From Thermoplasmata archaeon (lineage in GTDB: Archaea; Thermoplasmatota; Thermoplasmata; Halarchaeoplasmatales; Halarchaeoplasmataceae): a DNA stretch of 46,284 nt. The notes under the pieces were generated by a model. It was not told where the DNA came from, ran no database searches, and saw only the letters and a list, made by a program, of their open reading frames with translations. The stretch covers positions 1 through 46,284 of the forward strand of contig PUNG01000071.1 in assembly GCA_003551675.1 (NCBI GenBank), written 5' to 3'. Of this stretch, positions 33,701 to 40,986 are shown piece by piece. Made by a program: the position numbers and the translations under genes. Each line of letters opens with the position of its first letter. The stretch's first letter is position 1.

Positions 33701-35222
33701 GCGTATCAAAGAAAAGATAGAGGAACTCGGCCTCAACAGGATAGTAGTCGCCTCGTGCACCCCTAGAACCCACGAGCCTCTATTTCAGGACACTCTAAAA
33801 GAAGCAGGTCTCAACCCACACCTGTTCGAACTTGTAAACATGAGGGATCAAAACTCATGGGTACACAGAGAACATCCCGAGAGGGCCACCGAAAAGGCGA
33901 AAGAATGCGTGGCCATGGGAGTATCTAGGGTCAACGAGATGAGACCGGTGCCGCATGAAAAATTCCCAGTTATAAAGGAAGCCCTGGTGATAGGTGGAGG
34001 TTTATCAGGCATGTCGTCCGCGCTTTCTCTTGCCGATCAGGACTTCAAGGTCCATCTGGTGGAGAAAGAAGAGGAGCTCGGCGGCCTTTCCAAAGACGTT
34101 CATATAGGTCTGCGTGACGAAGATCCTCAAAGATTACTACAAGATACTATCTCTAAAACCATGGACAATCATAATATCGAGCTTTATCTGGATGCGGAGT
34201 TAGAAGAGATCGAAGGGTATGTGGGTAATTTCACATCCACCGTAAGGAACGGTGATTCTTCAGAGACCATCGAGCACGGAGTCGTTGTGGTCGCCACAGG
34301 TGCAGAAGAATATGAACCCACCACTGAATACCGTTACGACGAGAGCGACAACATAATGAGCCAAAAGGACCTGGAAAAAGATATCGCATCCGGAGCCCAT
34401 CACATCAAGGATATAGACGAAGCGGTGATGATACAGTGTGTGGGTTCCAGGAATGATGAAAATCCTTATTGTTCCAGGGTATGCTGTTCTAACGCTTTGA
34501 AGAATGCCATCAAGATCAAGGAGATGAACGAAGATGCCGCCGTTTACGTGCTGTATAGGGATATAAGGACGTACGGTTTCAAGGAAGATCTTCTTTATAA
34601 AAAAGCCAGGGATTTGGGAGTGTTCTTCATAAGGTTCCAGGAAGACCAGGAGCCGGAGGTGAGTGTGAAGGATGGAGAGATAACCGTGACCACTAAAGAC
34701 CTGATATTGCAGAGAGAGGTGGTACTCCATCCCGATAAGTTGTTTTTGAGTACGGGTATAGTCCCCAAAGATAATAACGAACTGGCCCAGCAGCTCAAAG
34801 TGCCTCTTAACGCAGATGGTTTCTATTCTGAAGCGCACATGAAACTTCGGCCGGTTGAATTCTCCGCCGACGGCATATACTTGTGCGGTTTAGCCCACAG
34901 TCCCAGGTTCATGGATGAATCCATAGCCCAGGCTCAAGGCGCCGCGGCGAAGGCGGCCACCATACTTTCCAGAGATCATCTGGAGACCTCGGGAAACATC
35001 GCGGAGGTTTCCAAAAGAAAGTGTGCCGGCTGTCAGTTGTGCGTAGGCGTATGCCCATACGAGGCCATAGAATTCCAGGAAGATGAAAGGATAGTCGTGG
35101 TGAACGAGATACTGTGCCAGGGATGCGGGGCATGTTCTGCCGTCTGTCCCAGCGGTACCGCCGAGCAGAAGTCGTTCACTAAAAAACAGATCATGTCTAT
35201 GATAGATGAATGTATTAGATAA
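30714..35222 (+). CDS. Giant fusion: HdrA interrupted by a GltD-like NADPH module, followed by a second HdrA
   Basis: One uninterrupted frame of 1502 codons. Residues 15-160: HdrA FAD domain (GGGISGIQ, DCSMCILAPKLV) and ferredoxin CNGCGDCIEYC (117-127). Residues 164-625: a GltD/dihydropyrimidine-dehydrogenase-like oxidoreductase, with an N-terminal Fer4_20-like part (Cys168, 172, 211, 215, 219), FAD motif GAGPSG (281-286), NAD(P)H motif GGGNVAMDCAR (416-426) and GGDAVTGP. Residues 626-930 resume HdrA, with the Cys-rich CMSCGGCCECFQCVEHC. Residues 945-1502: a second HdrA (VFLCHCGINI, GGGLSGMS) with two C-terminal ferredoxins but no DCSxCIL motif or central ferredoxin. I infer electron exchange between NAD(P)H and the Hdr relay. 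Confidence 0.9.
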   Translation: MATTSKEVEKTDVKGSVMVVGGGISGIQSSIDLADSGFKVYLVDKGLSIGGKMTQLDKTFPTNDCSMCILAPKLVNTGRHSNIDIITNAEVRSVEGGPGNFKVELKKAPRFVDPEECNGCGDCIEYCPVEMPADFEEGIGDRKAIFQPFPQAVPNIFSIDKKEERAPCRIECPAGLNAQAFITLAAQKRYAEAYNLIKEQVPLPGSMGRVCYHPCENECNRKDIDEPVSIARIRRYIADWAYENPEEVEAALREREKNYAEIEDWSEAEKRGNQRKVAVVGAGPSGLTAAHDLSEMGYDVTVFEAEENAGGMLYYGVPSYRLPNDYLVKEIEQLIENGNIKIEYGKKLGEDFTVEDLEEQGFLSVYLAIGCWRSKEIEFESCSPECVVQGIDFLYRANSEDLSKEEIEDKKVLVIGGGNVAMDCARTAERLGGDVTVVYRRTQEQMPAHEEEIEQAKEEGVDFEILASPMKMVEDESSSPCLKCQKMELGELDESGRRRPVALEGEVSDIPCDLVIFAIGQEVDKDSLDGSDIGSDWDTIKADPITYQTSSENVFAGGDAVTGPASAVEAIGAGHQAAESIDRYLNNEDLREGREPVEEEGADIPDHVLRIPEDREEPEIISEEKRMKSFQEMESTYSSEQLLKEAERCMSCGGCCECFQCVEHCQKAAIDHEMEEEKEIIEVGSVILSPGSDTYEPPRGDSLGYGIYPDVLTSIEFERMLSASGPFKGHIKRLSDGEEPKKIAWLQCVGSRDESCDHLYCSSVCCMYSIKEAVIAKEHLPGLDTHIYFMDMRTFGKDFEKYYERAEDEYGVVFRRSRVPRVERNKDSGELIVRYIEDDGTVTSESYDMIVLSVGLQPCESMKDLASAVDVNLDGYGFVDVDPYYGVETSKPGVYVSGSITEPKDIPESVIEASAAAAKAASDIREARGTEVVEKEYPRERDVSNEFPRTGVFLCHCGINIGGVIDIPEVADHVRTLPYVAYVDDETFACSQDSLERIKEKIEELGLNRIVVASCTPRTHEPLFQDTLKEAGLNPHLFELVNMRDQNSWVHREHPERATEKAKECVAMGVSRVNEMRPVPHEKFPVIKEALVIGGGLSGMSSALSLADQDFKVHLVEKEEELGGLSKDVHIGLRDEDPQRLLQDTISKTMDNHNIELYLDAELEEIEGYVGNFTSTVRNGDSSETIEHGVVVVATGAEEYEPTTEYRYDESDNIMSQKDLEKDIASGAHHIKDIDEAVMIQCVGSRNDENPYCSRVCCSNALKNAIKIKEMNEDAAVYVLYRDIRTYGFKEDLLYKKARDLGVFFIRFQEDQEPEVSVKDGEITVTTKDLILQREVVLHPDKLFLSTGIVPKDNNELAQQLKVPLNADGFYSEAHMKLRPVEFSADGIYLCGLAHSPRFMDESIAQAQGAAAKAATILSRDHLETSGNIAEVSKRKCAGCQLCVGVCPYEAIEFQEDERIVVVNEILCQGCGACSAVCPSGTAEQKSFTKKQIMSMIDECIR

Positions 35223-35233
35223 GGAGTGAAAAT

Positions 35234-35680
35234 ATGAGCGAAGAAGTTGAGAATGCGGACGAAGAATTCGAACCCAAGATAGTCGGACTCTTATGTAATT
35301 GGTGCTCCTATGCGGGGGCCGATCTAGCGGGTACCAGTCGTATACAGTACCCTCCTAACATAAGGGTTATCCGAGTGATGTGCTCTGGTTCCGTGGATCC
35401 GGTATATATCAACAGGGCACTCTTGGATGGTGCCGACGCAATCCTTATAGGAGGATGCCACCCCGGAGACTGTCACTACATTGACGGTAATTACAAGGCT
35501 AGGCGTAAGATGGCTTTACTCAAGAACATACTTACGACCCTTGGGATGGAACCGGATAGGATATGGTTGAAGTGGATCTCCGCTTCGGAAGGCCAGGAGT
35601 TCGCCGATACGGTCCAGGAGATAGTGGAAGAAACGAAAAAGATGGGGCCCAACCCCATGAAGGAGAGATGGAATCTTTAA
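35234..35680 (+). CDS. mvhD: MvhD-type [2Fe-2S] electron-transfer subunit (copy 1)
   Basis: MvhD links the MvhAG hydrogenase, or another dehydrogenase, to HdrA by a [2Fe-2S] cluster. The family core is present: LCNWCSYAGADLAGTSR (with CxxC), VIRVMCSGSVDP, GADAILIGGCHPGDCHY and ISASEGQEFADTV; the four to five conserved Cys are in place. The 148-residue length is usual. It follows the giant HdrA fusion after 11 bases, with a GGAGTG site. A second copy lies at 40501-40911 behind the other HdrA fusion, so each fusion has its own MvhD. The match to the hydrogenase genes mvhAG at 42891-45322 is by context. Confidence 0.95.
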   Translation: MSEEVENADEEFEPKIVGLLCNWCSYAGADLAGTSRIQYPPNIRVIRVMCSGSVDPVYINRALLDGADAILIGGCHPGDCHYIDGNYKARRKMALLKNILTTLGMEPDRIWLKWISASEGQEFADTVQEIVEETKKMGPNPMKERWNL

Positions 35681-35691
35681 GAGGTGTTAAG

Positions 35692-36783
35692 ATGATATAT
35701 GAACTAAAAGTAGAGGAAGATGCCCCGATGACGGTTAACAACTTTTTGAAAGAACTCCTGACCGAAGGTGAAGTGGATGCGGTCATAGCCATGACGGAGA
35801 CGCCTTCGGGCAAGTCCGCTTTTCCCACCATGATATCCCATCCTGAAAAACTCTCAACCAATGTTTTCGCTCCCCTACTTCCCGTATCGACGGGGACGGT
35901 GGTCTCAAAAGTGACCAAGGTAAAACCTCCAAAAAAGACCCTTGCCGTGGTTCTTCGCTCCTGCGAACTCAGGGCTTTGACGGAGTTGGTCAAACTGAAT
36001 CAAGCCGACCTTGAAAATATCATACTTATAGGAGTGGACTGTTCCGGGACCCTTTCCATGGATACCTATCAGGGCCAGGACCAAGATATAACGGAGGCCG
36101 TTCTGAAGAACGAAAGTGAAGACGATCTAAGGACGGCTTGCCTTAACTGCAAAGACCCGGTACCGAAAAATGCCGACCTGGTCATCGGTACCTTTGGAGC
36201 CGATACGGACAAAAATTTATTTTTGGATGCGAAGACGGAGAAAGGAGCCGAGATAGTTTCCGCTCTTGGGATGGACGAAAGCGAAGGAGAGGAAGTAAGA
36301 GAGAAAGCGGTTCAAGATATTAGGGATGAAAAAGAGGAGAACAGGAAAGCCTTCATACAAGAGAGATCGGAAATAGAAGGGCCCGATAAGTTACTGGAAT
36401 TCTTCGATACCTGTGTGAATTGCCACAACTGCATGAAGGTCTGTCCGGTCTGCTACTGTAACGAGTGTATATTCGAGAGTTCGATATTCGATCTAGAAGG
36501 CGATAAGTACATGAAAAAAGTAGAGGGTAAAGGAGCGTACAAAACACCGACTGACTCATTATTGTTTCAACTGACGAGGTTCAATCACATGATGCTCTCA
36601 TGTGTGGGATGTGGACTCTGCGAGCAGGCCTGTCCATCCGACATACCTCTCATGGATGTGATCACCGGCTTAGCCGATAATGCACAGGAGTTGTTCGAAT
36701 ACGAACCCGGTGATGATCCAGAAGAAGAACTGCCTCTCGTGGTGTATCGTGAGGAAGAATTCGAAGATGTGGAGGAAAGATAG
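35692..36783 (+). CDS. FrhB/FdhB-like flavo-iron-sulfur protein with two C-terminal [4Fe-4S] motifs
   Basis: The N-terminal 250 residues resemble the beta subunit family of F420-dependent hydrogenase and formate dehydrogenase (FrhB/FdhB), seen in TLAVVLRSCELRALTELVKLNQADL, IILIGVDCSGTLS and CLNCKDPVPKNADLVIG. Such proteins bind FAD and pass electrons to or from F420. In FrhB the ferredoxin domain is at the N-terminus; here two motifs sit at the C-terminus (CVNCHNCMKVCPVCYC near residue 255 and CVGCGLCEQACPSDIP near 315), like the related proteins found beside HdrA in other anaerobes. F420 as substrate is an inference. I chose the ATG at 35692 behind GAGGTG; the track's start lies within mvhD. 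It abuts the tandem HdrC gene. Confidence 0.8.
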   Translation: MIYELKVEEDAPMTVNNFLKELLTEGEVDAVIAMTETPSGKSAFPTMISHPEKLSTNVFAPLLPVSTGTVVSKVTKVKPPKKTLAVVLRSCELRALTELVKLNQADLENIILIGVDCSGTLSMDTYQGQDQDITEAVLKNESEDDLRTACLNCKDPVPKNADLVIGTFGADTDKNLFLDAKTEKGAEIVSALGMDESEGEEVREKAVQDIRDEKEENRKAFIQERSEIEGPDKLLEFFDTCVNCHNCMKVCPVCYCNECIFESSIFDLEGDKYMKKVEGKGAYKTPTDSLLFQLTRFNHMMLSCVGCGLCEQACPSDIPLMDVITGLADNAQELFEYEPGDDPEEELPLVVYREEEFEDVEER

Positions 36784-37461
36784 ATGGAAGCCATAGACAC
36801 GAAAGAACTCGATTCGAATTTCAAGTTCGAGATAGCGGAGCAGGAAGGAGGAGAAGGCATACTGAAGTGCTTCGCCTGTGGAAGTTGTACCGCCAGGTGC
36901 CCTGAGATGGACGTGGATGAGGCATGGAATGCGAGAAACGTGATAAGAAAGGCACTGCTGGGTCTTAGAGAAGAGGTTCTTTCGTCGGAGTTCATATGGA
37001 TATGTTCGTCACATCATCGCTGTCTCGAAAAGTGCCCCCAGGAAGTTGACGTCAAGGGACTCATGAATCAGATAAGGGATGAGCGTTTGAAGGACGAGAT
37101 GATAGAAGATAAAACCGGTAAAAAGTTAAAGAAAAGTATGGATCCATCGTTCAAGTACGAGCTTGCCGAGACGGAACAGGGAGAGGGTATCTACAGCTGT
37201 TTCTCGTGCGGAACATGTACCGCCGGGTGTCCGGAAAGGGAGTTGGATCCTCTTTATTCGCCCAGAAAGGTGATCAAAACTACACTGCTGGGTATGAAAG
37301 ATAAAGTATATTCTAACAAGTTCGTGGAGATCTGTTCGACCCATAATCGATGTTTCGAACAGTGCCCGCAAGGGGTGGAGATACCGAAGCTCATGTACGC
37401 GATAAGAGAGATAGCTGTTGATGAAGGATATTCAAAGGAGGATCACGAAGATGTCCGATGA
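36784..37461 (+). CDS. Tandem HdrC-HdrC protein with His in one cluster motif of each repeat
   Basis: Two HdrC-like domains repeat with a period of 110 residues (FKFEIAEQEGGEG, then FKYELAETEQGEG). Each has one full [4Fe-4S] motif (C29-x2-C-x2-C-x3-C39, and C139 to C149) and one altered motif in which the second Cys is His: C74-SSH-HRC-LEKCP and C184-STH-NRC-FEQCP. The same change in both copies implies it is functional rather than decay; His ligation of a [4Fe-4S] cluster is known in [NiFe] hydrogenases. A single cluster shift would change the redox potential. The gene starts directly after the FrhB-like stop codon and overlaps the HdrA-HdrA gene by 11 bases. Confidence 0.9.
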   Translation: MEAIDTKELDSNFKFEIAEQEGGEGILKCFACGSCTARCPEMDVDEAWNARNVIRKALLGLREEVLSSEFIWICSSHHRCLEKCPQEVDVKGLMNQIRDERLKDEMIEDKTGKKLKKSMDPSFKYELAETEQGEGIYSCFSCGTCTAGCPERELDPLYSPRKVIKTTLLGMKDKVYSNKFVEICSTHNRCFEQCPQGVEIPKLMYAIREIAVDEGYSKEDHEDVR

Positions 37462-40400
37462 AAAAACAACTGGTGCCGTAGCGGTGGTAGGTGCCGGCAT
37501 AGCCGGTGTACAGTCCGCTTTGGACTTGGCGGATATAGGATTCAAAGTGTACCTGGTGGAGAAGTCGCCCACCATAGGCGGTGTCATGGCCATGCTGGAC
37601 AAAACTTTTCCCACCAATGACTGTTCCATGTGTATATTATCGCCGAAATTGGTGGACTGCTCCAGGCATCCGAATATAGAGATAATGGCCCAGTCCCAGG
37701 TGAAGGACATAGAAGGAAAAGCTGGGGATTTTAAAGTCAAGGTACTTCAGGAACCAAGGTACGTCGATATCGAGAGATGTACCTCGTGTGGAAACTGTGA
37801 GGAGATCTGCCCCATAGAGATACCGTCGGAGTTCGAGCAGGGATTGGTGATGAGAAAGGCCGCATACAAACCCTATCCCCAGGCCATCCCCAACGCATAC
37901 GTTGTAGATAAAAAAGGTGCACCAGGGTACAACGGCTGCGTGGACTGTGGAAAATGTACGGAAGTGTGCAAAACCGAAGCGATAAGCCACGAACAAGAGG
38001 AAAAAGAAGTCACGCTGGATGTAGGAGCCGTCATATTCGCCTTCGGTTCGGCTCCCTTCGATCCGAAGATAAAGAAAGAATTAGGATATGATAGATTCCC
38101 GAACGTTATCACATCTCTTGAATTCGAGAGGATACTTTCGGCTTCCGGGCCCTACGAAGGTGAGATACTCAGGCCTGGAGACAAAGAGCACGCTAAAAAG
38201 ATCGCCTGGATCCAGTGCGTCGGGTCCAGAGATCGCAACATAGACCAGGAGTTCTGCTCTTCCATGTGTTGTATGTACACCACCAAAGAAGCGATCATAG
38301 CCAAGGAGCACGAATCGGATATAGATGCTACTATATTTTACATCGACGTGAGGTCCTTCGGTAAGGACTTCGACAGATACATCGAAAGAGCGAAAGAAGA
38401 ACACGATATCCGGTATGTCAGGTCCAGGATATCTGAGATATTCGAGAAGAGATCGGGTGATCTCACCATAAATTATGAGGATATAGGAGGGGACTACCAC
38501 GAAGAAACCTTCGACATGGTGGTTCTTTCCATAGGTCTCTGCATGAAGAGCGACAGGTCCAAGGTACTGAAAGATATGGGAGTAGAGGTCAGCGAATTCG
38601 GCTTCCCCCTTTCAGATCCTAGAGAGCCTGTGAAACTGGTCAAGCCGGGTATGTTCATGGCGGGAAGCGTGGTAGAGCCGCAGGCGATCCCTGAATCGGT
38701 CATGCAGGCTTCCGCAGCGGCAGGGCAGGCCGCGGCGCTCTTGAAAGATTCCAAAGGAACGTTGGTAGAGCCTTTGCCCGAACATCCGCAGAAAGACGTA
38801 TCCAGCGAAGAGCCGAGGATAGGAGTTTTCGTTTGTAACTGCGGTATAAACATCGCGAACTACGTCAAGGTTCCCAGTGTCGTTGAGTTTGCCGAAGGTC
38901 TTGATGATGTGGAGTATGCGGAACAAAATCTTTACACCTGCTCAGAGGACGCACAGGAAAGGATAGTAGATATAATCAAGAAAGAAGGGCTGAACAGGGT
39001 GGTGGTCGCCGCATGTACTCCCAGGACTCACGAACCACTTTTCAGAAGCTGTCTCGAGGAAGCGGGATTGAACCCTCACCTTTTAGAGATGACCAACATA
39101 AGAGAGCACTGTTCATGGGTCCATCTCGACGATGAAAAGGCAACGGAGAAGGCCGAGGAACTTATATCTATGTCAGTGGCAAAATCTAGACTCTTGGAGC
39201 AGATAACGAAGACCAAGATAGATATCGATCAGTCAGCCATGGTGATAGGCGGAGGAGTAGCGGGGATGACATCTGCGCTTTCTCTCGCCGAGCAGGGTTA
39301 CGAAACGCTTCTAGTGGAAAAGGAGGACGAACTGGGAGGAAAACTCAATGAGATACGGTACACCTTTGACGACATGAACGCCGAAGAGTTCGTATCCGAT
39401 CTCGGCTCACGTGTGATGGAACATGAAAACATAGAAGTTAGGTCGGGGACCTTTATCGATGACATATCGGGTCACGTGGGCAACTACGAAGTCACGCTTT
39501 CCAACGACGAAGAACACGTGGTGGGCGCCGTCATAGTCGCTACCGGGAGTCGTGAGCACGTTCCTTCTTCTTACCACTACCATGAAGACCAGCGGGTCAT
39601 GACTCAACTGGAATTGGAAGAAGAACTTTCTACACTGAGTGAAGAGGACATCGCCGAAGGAGAGACTTTCGTGATGATCCAGTGCGTCGAGTCAAGGGAA
39701 GACGATAGAGATTACTGCTCTCGCGTCTGCTGCATGAACGCTCTGAAGAACGCTTTGAAGATAAAGGAATTGAATCCCAGGTCCGAAGTTTATATACTGT
39801 ATAGAGACATGATGACCTATGGTTTTTTCGAAAAATATTACAAGGAGGCCAGAGAGAAGGGAGTGTTGTTCATCCAATACGAAGTGGACGAAAAACCGGA
39901 GATAGAGCTCGGTGAAAAGATGACCGTAAAGCTGCACGAACCCATGATCCAGGAAGACATAGAGATAGATGCCGACAGACTTATACTATCCAGCGGTATG
40001 GACCCTCAGGAAGGGACTCGAGAGATAACGAAGCAGTTGAAAGTTCCTGTGAATCAGGACGGATTTTTCCTTGAGGCGCACGTCAAACTCCGGCCGGTGG
40101 ATTTTTCTACCAAGGGAGTGTTCTTAGCCGGGAGCTGTCATTCACCCAAGTTCATCTCTGAAAGTATATACCAGGCCCAAGCGGCTGCAGCCCGTGCAGC
40201 CACGATACTGTCCGAGCCGGAGCTGGAGGCGGAAGCTAACATAGCCGTGGTGGATGAAGGACTGTGTTCCGATTGTAAAACATGTATATCCGTGTGCCCC
40301 TACAACGCTATAGAGTCCGTAGAGGAGATGATCGACGACTTCGAAGAAAAACACGCGGAGATAAGCGAAGGACTCTGCCAGGGCTGCGGAACTTGCGTAG

Positions 40401-40504
40401 CCGCCTGCCCTTCGGGAGCCATAGAACAAAAAGGTTTCAAAGACGGACAGATACTCGCCATGATCGAAGCTTTAGGTGCCTGTGCAAAGGAGGCGAGCAG
40501 ATGA
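37451..40504 (+). CDS. HdrA-HdrA fusion protein
   Basis: The 1017 residues hold two HdrA units. Unit 1: FAD motif GAGIAG (14-19), NDCSMCILSPKLVDCSRHPNI, ferredoxin CTSCGNCEEIC (110-120), then CVDCGKCTEVC (163-173) and the CSSMCCMYTTKEA core. Unit 2: VFVCNCGINI (459-468), VVAACTPRTHEPLFR, FAD motif GGGVAGMT (600-607) and two C-terminal ferredoxins (CSDCKTCISVCP, CQGCGTCVAACP). Unit 2 lacks the DCSxCIL motif and central ferredoxin, so the halves are asymmetric. It has the same plan as the 1502-residue protein minus the GltD module. The ATG at 37451, with AAAGGAGGA upstream, replaces the track's earlier start. It overlaps mvhD copy 2 by 4 bases. Confidence 0.92.
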   Translation: MSDEKTTGAVAVVGAGIAGVQSALDLADIGFKVYLVEKSPTIGGVMAMLDKTFPTNDCSMCILSPKLVDCSRHPNIEIMAQSQVKDIEGKAGDFKVKVLQEPRYVDIERCTSCGNCEEICPIEIPSEFEQGLVMRKAAYKPYPQAIPNAYVVDKKGAPGYNGCVDCGKCTEVCKTEAISHEQEEKEVTLDVGAVIFAFGSAPFDPKIKKELGYDRFPNVITSLEFERILSASGPYEGEILRPGDKEHAKKIAWIQCVGSRDRNIDQEFCSSMCCMYTTKEAIIAKEHESDIDATIFYIDVRSFGKDFDRYIERAKEEHDIRYVRSRISEIFEKRSGDLTINYEDIGGDYHEETFDMVVLSIGLCMKSDRSKVLKDMGVEVSEFGFPLSDPREPVKLVKPGMFMAGSVVEPQAIPESVMQASAAAGQAAALLKDSKGTLVEPLPEHPQKDVSSEEPRIGVFVCNCGINIANYVKVPSVVEFAEGLDDVEYAEQNLYTCSEDAQERIVDIIKKEGLNRVVVAACTPRTHEPLFRSCLEEAGLNPHLLEMTNIREHCSWVHLDDEKATEKAEELISMSVAKSRLLEQITKTKIDIDQSAMVIGGGVAGMTSALSLAEQGYETLLVEKEDELGGKLNEIRYTFDDMNAEEFVSDLGSRVMEHENIEVRSGTFIDDISGHVGNYEVTLSNDEEHVVGAVIVATGSREHVPSSYHYHEDQRVMTQLELEEELSTLSEEDIAEGETFVMIQCVESREDDRDYCSRVCCMNALKNALKIKELNPRSEVYILYRDMMTYGFFEKYYKEAREKGVLFIQYEVDEKPEIELGEKMTVKLHEPMIQEDIEIDADRLILSSGMDPQEGTREITKQLKVPVNQDGFFLEAHVKLRPVDFSTKGVFLAGSCHSPKFISESIYQAQAAAARAATILSEPELEAEANIAVVDEGLCSDCKTCISVCPYNAIESVEEMIDDFEEKHAEISEGLCQGCGTCVAACPSGAIEQKGFKDGQILAMIEALGACAKEASR

Positions 40505-40911
40505 AGGACGATTTCGAGCCCACCGTTGTGGCTTTTCTATGCAACTGGTGCTCTTATGCGGGCGCCGACCTGGCTGGAACGTCACGGTTAAAATATCCTG
40601 AAAATGTTAGATCCATAAGGGTCATGTGTTCCGGAAGAGTGGACCCTGTCTTTATACTCGAGGCTTTGAACGAGGGTATAGACGGCGTGCTGGTGGCGGG
40701 ATGTCATCCAGGAGATTGCCACTACCAGTCCGGTAACTACAAGACCAACAGGAAGATGATACTGCTCAAAAAGCTTCTAACGGACTTTAACGTCGACTCC
40801 GACAGAGTGAGATTCGAATACATATCGGCCTCCGAAGGTCAGAAGTTCGCGGACGTGGTCACCGACTTCGTAGGGACCTTAAAGGAACTCGGTCCCAGCC
40901 CGTTGAAGTAA
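40501..40911 (+). CDS. mvhD: MvhD-type [2Fe-2S] electron-transfer subunit (copy 2)
   Basis: The 136-residue protein has the same core as copy 1: FLCNWCSYAGADLAGTSRL, SIRVMCSGRVDPVFILEAL, VAGCHPGDCHYQSGNYKTN and YISASEGQKFADVV. It should couple the HdrA-HdrA fusion to a hydrogenase or other dehydrogenase. The start codon overlaps the stop of the fusion gene (ATGA), so the track's longer reading frame beginning at 40282 is within that gene and not real. It closes the nine-gene operon. The two copies differ throughout at the protein level, so they are old paralogues rather than a fresh duplication. Confidence 0.95.
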   Translation: MKDDFEPTVVAFLCNWCSYAGADLAGTSRLKYPENVRSIRVMCSGRVDPVFILEALNEGIDGVLVAGCHPGDCHYQSGNYKTNRKMILLKKLLTDFNVDSDRVRFEYISASEGQKFADVVTDFVGTLKELGPSPLK

Positions 40912-40928
40912 GATGGTTTGCGTAAAGT

Positions 40929-40938
40929 GTTTATTTTA
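40929..40938 (+). promoter_or_regulatory. Candidate TATA box of the propionyl-CoA-synthetase-like gene
   Basis: GTTTATTTTA lies about 50 bases before the ATG at 40987. It predicts a leader of about 25 bases that contains the GAGGTG ribosome binding site at 40973-40978. Confidence 0.45.
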
Positions 40939-40986
40939 TGAAACGATTGTGACTCAAAAAGATCGAGATCAAGAGGTGCATTATCT

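Noticed and set aside
30714-35222. Possibility that the 1502-residue fusion is an assembly artefact joining separate genes
   Set aside because: The frame is uninterrupted through all joins, codon style is uniform, HdrA sequence resumes correctly after the GltD module and the 1017-residue paralogue has the same outer plan. Reads would still be decisive.
35563-36783. Track's long start for the FrhB-like protein
   Set aside because: It overlaps the mvhD end in another frame; GAGGTG followed by the ATG at 35692 is the better start.
40282-40911. Track's long ORF start for mvhD copy 2
   Set aside because: The first 73 codons lie within the HdrA-HdrA gene in another frame; the family N-terminus begins at the ATG at 40501.
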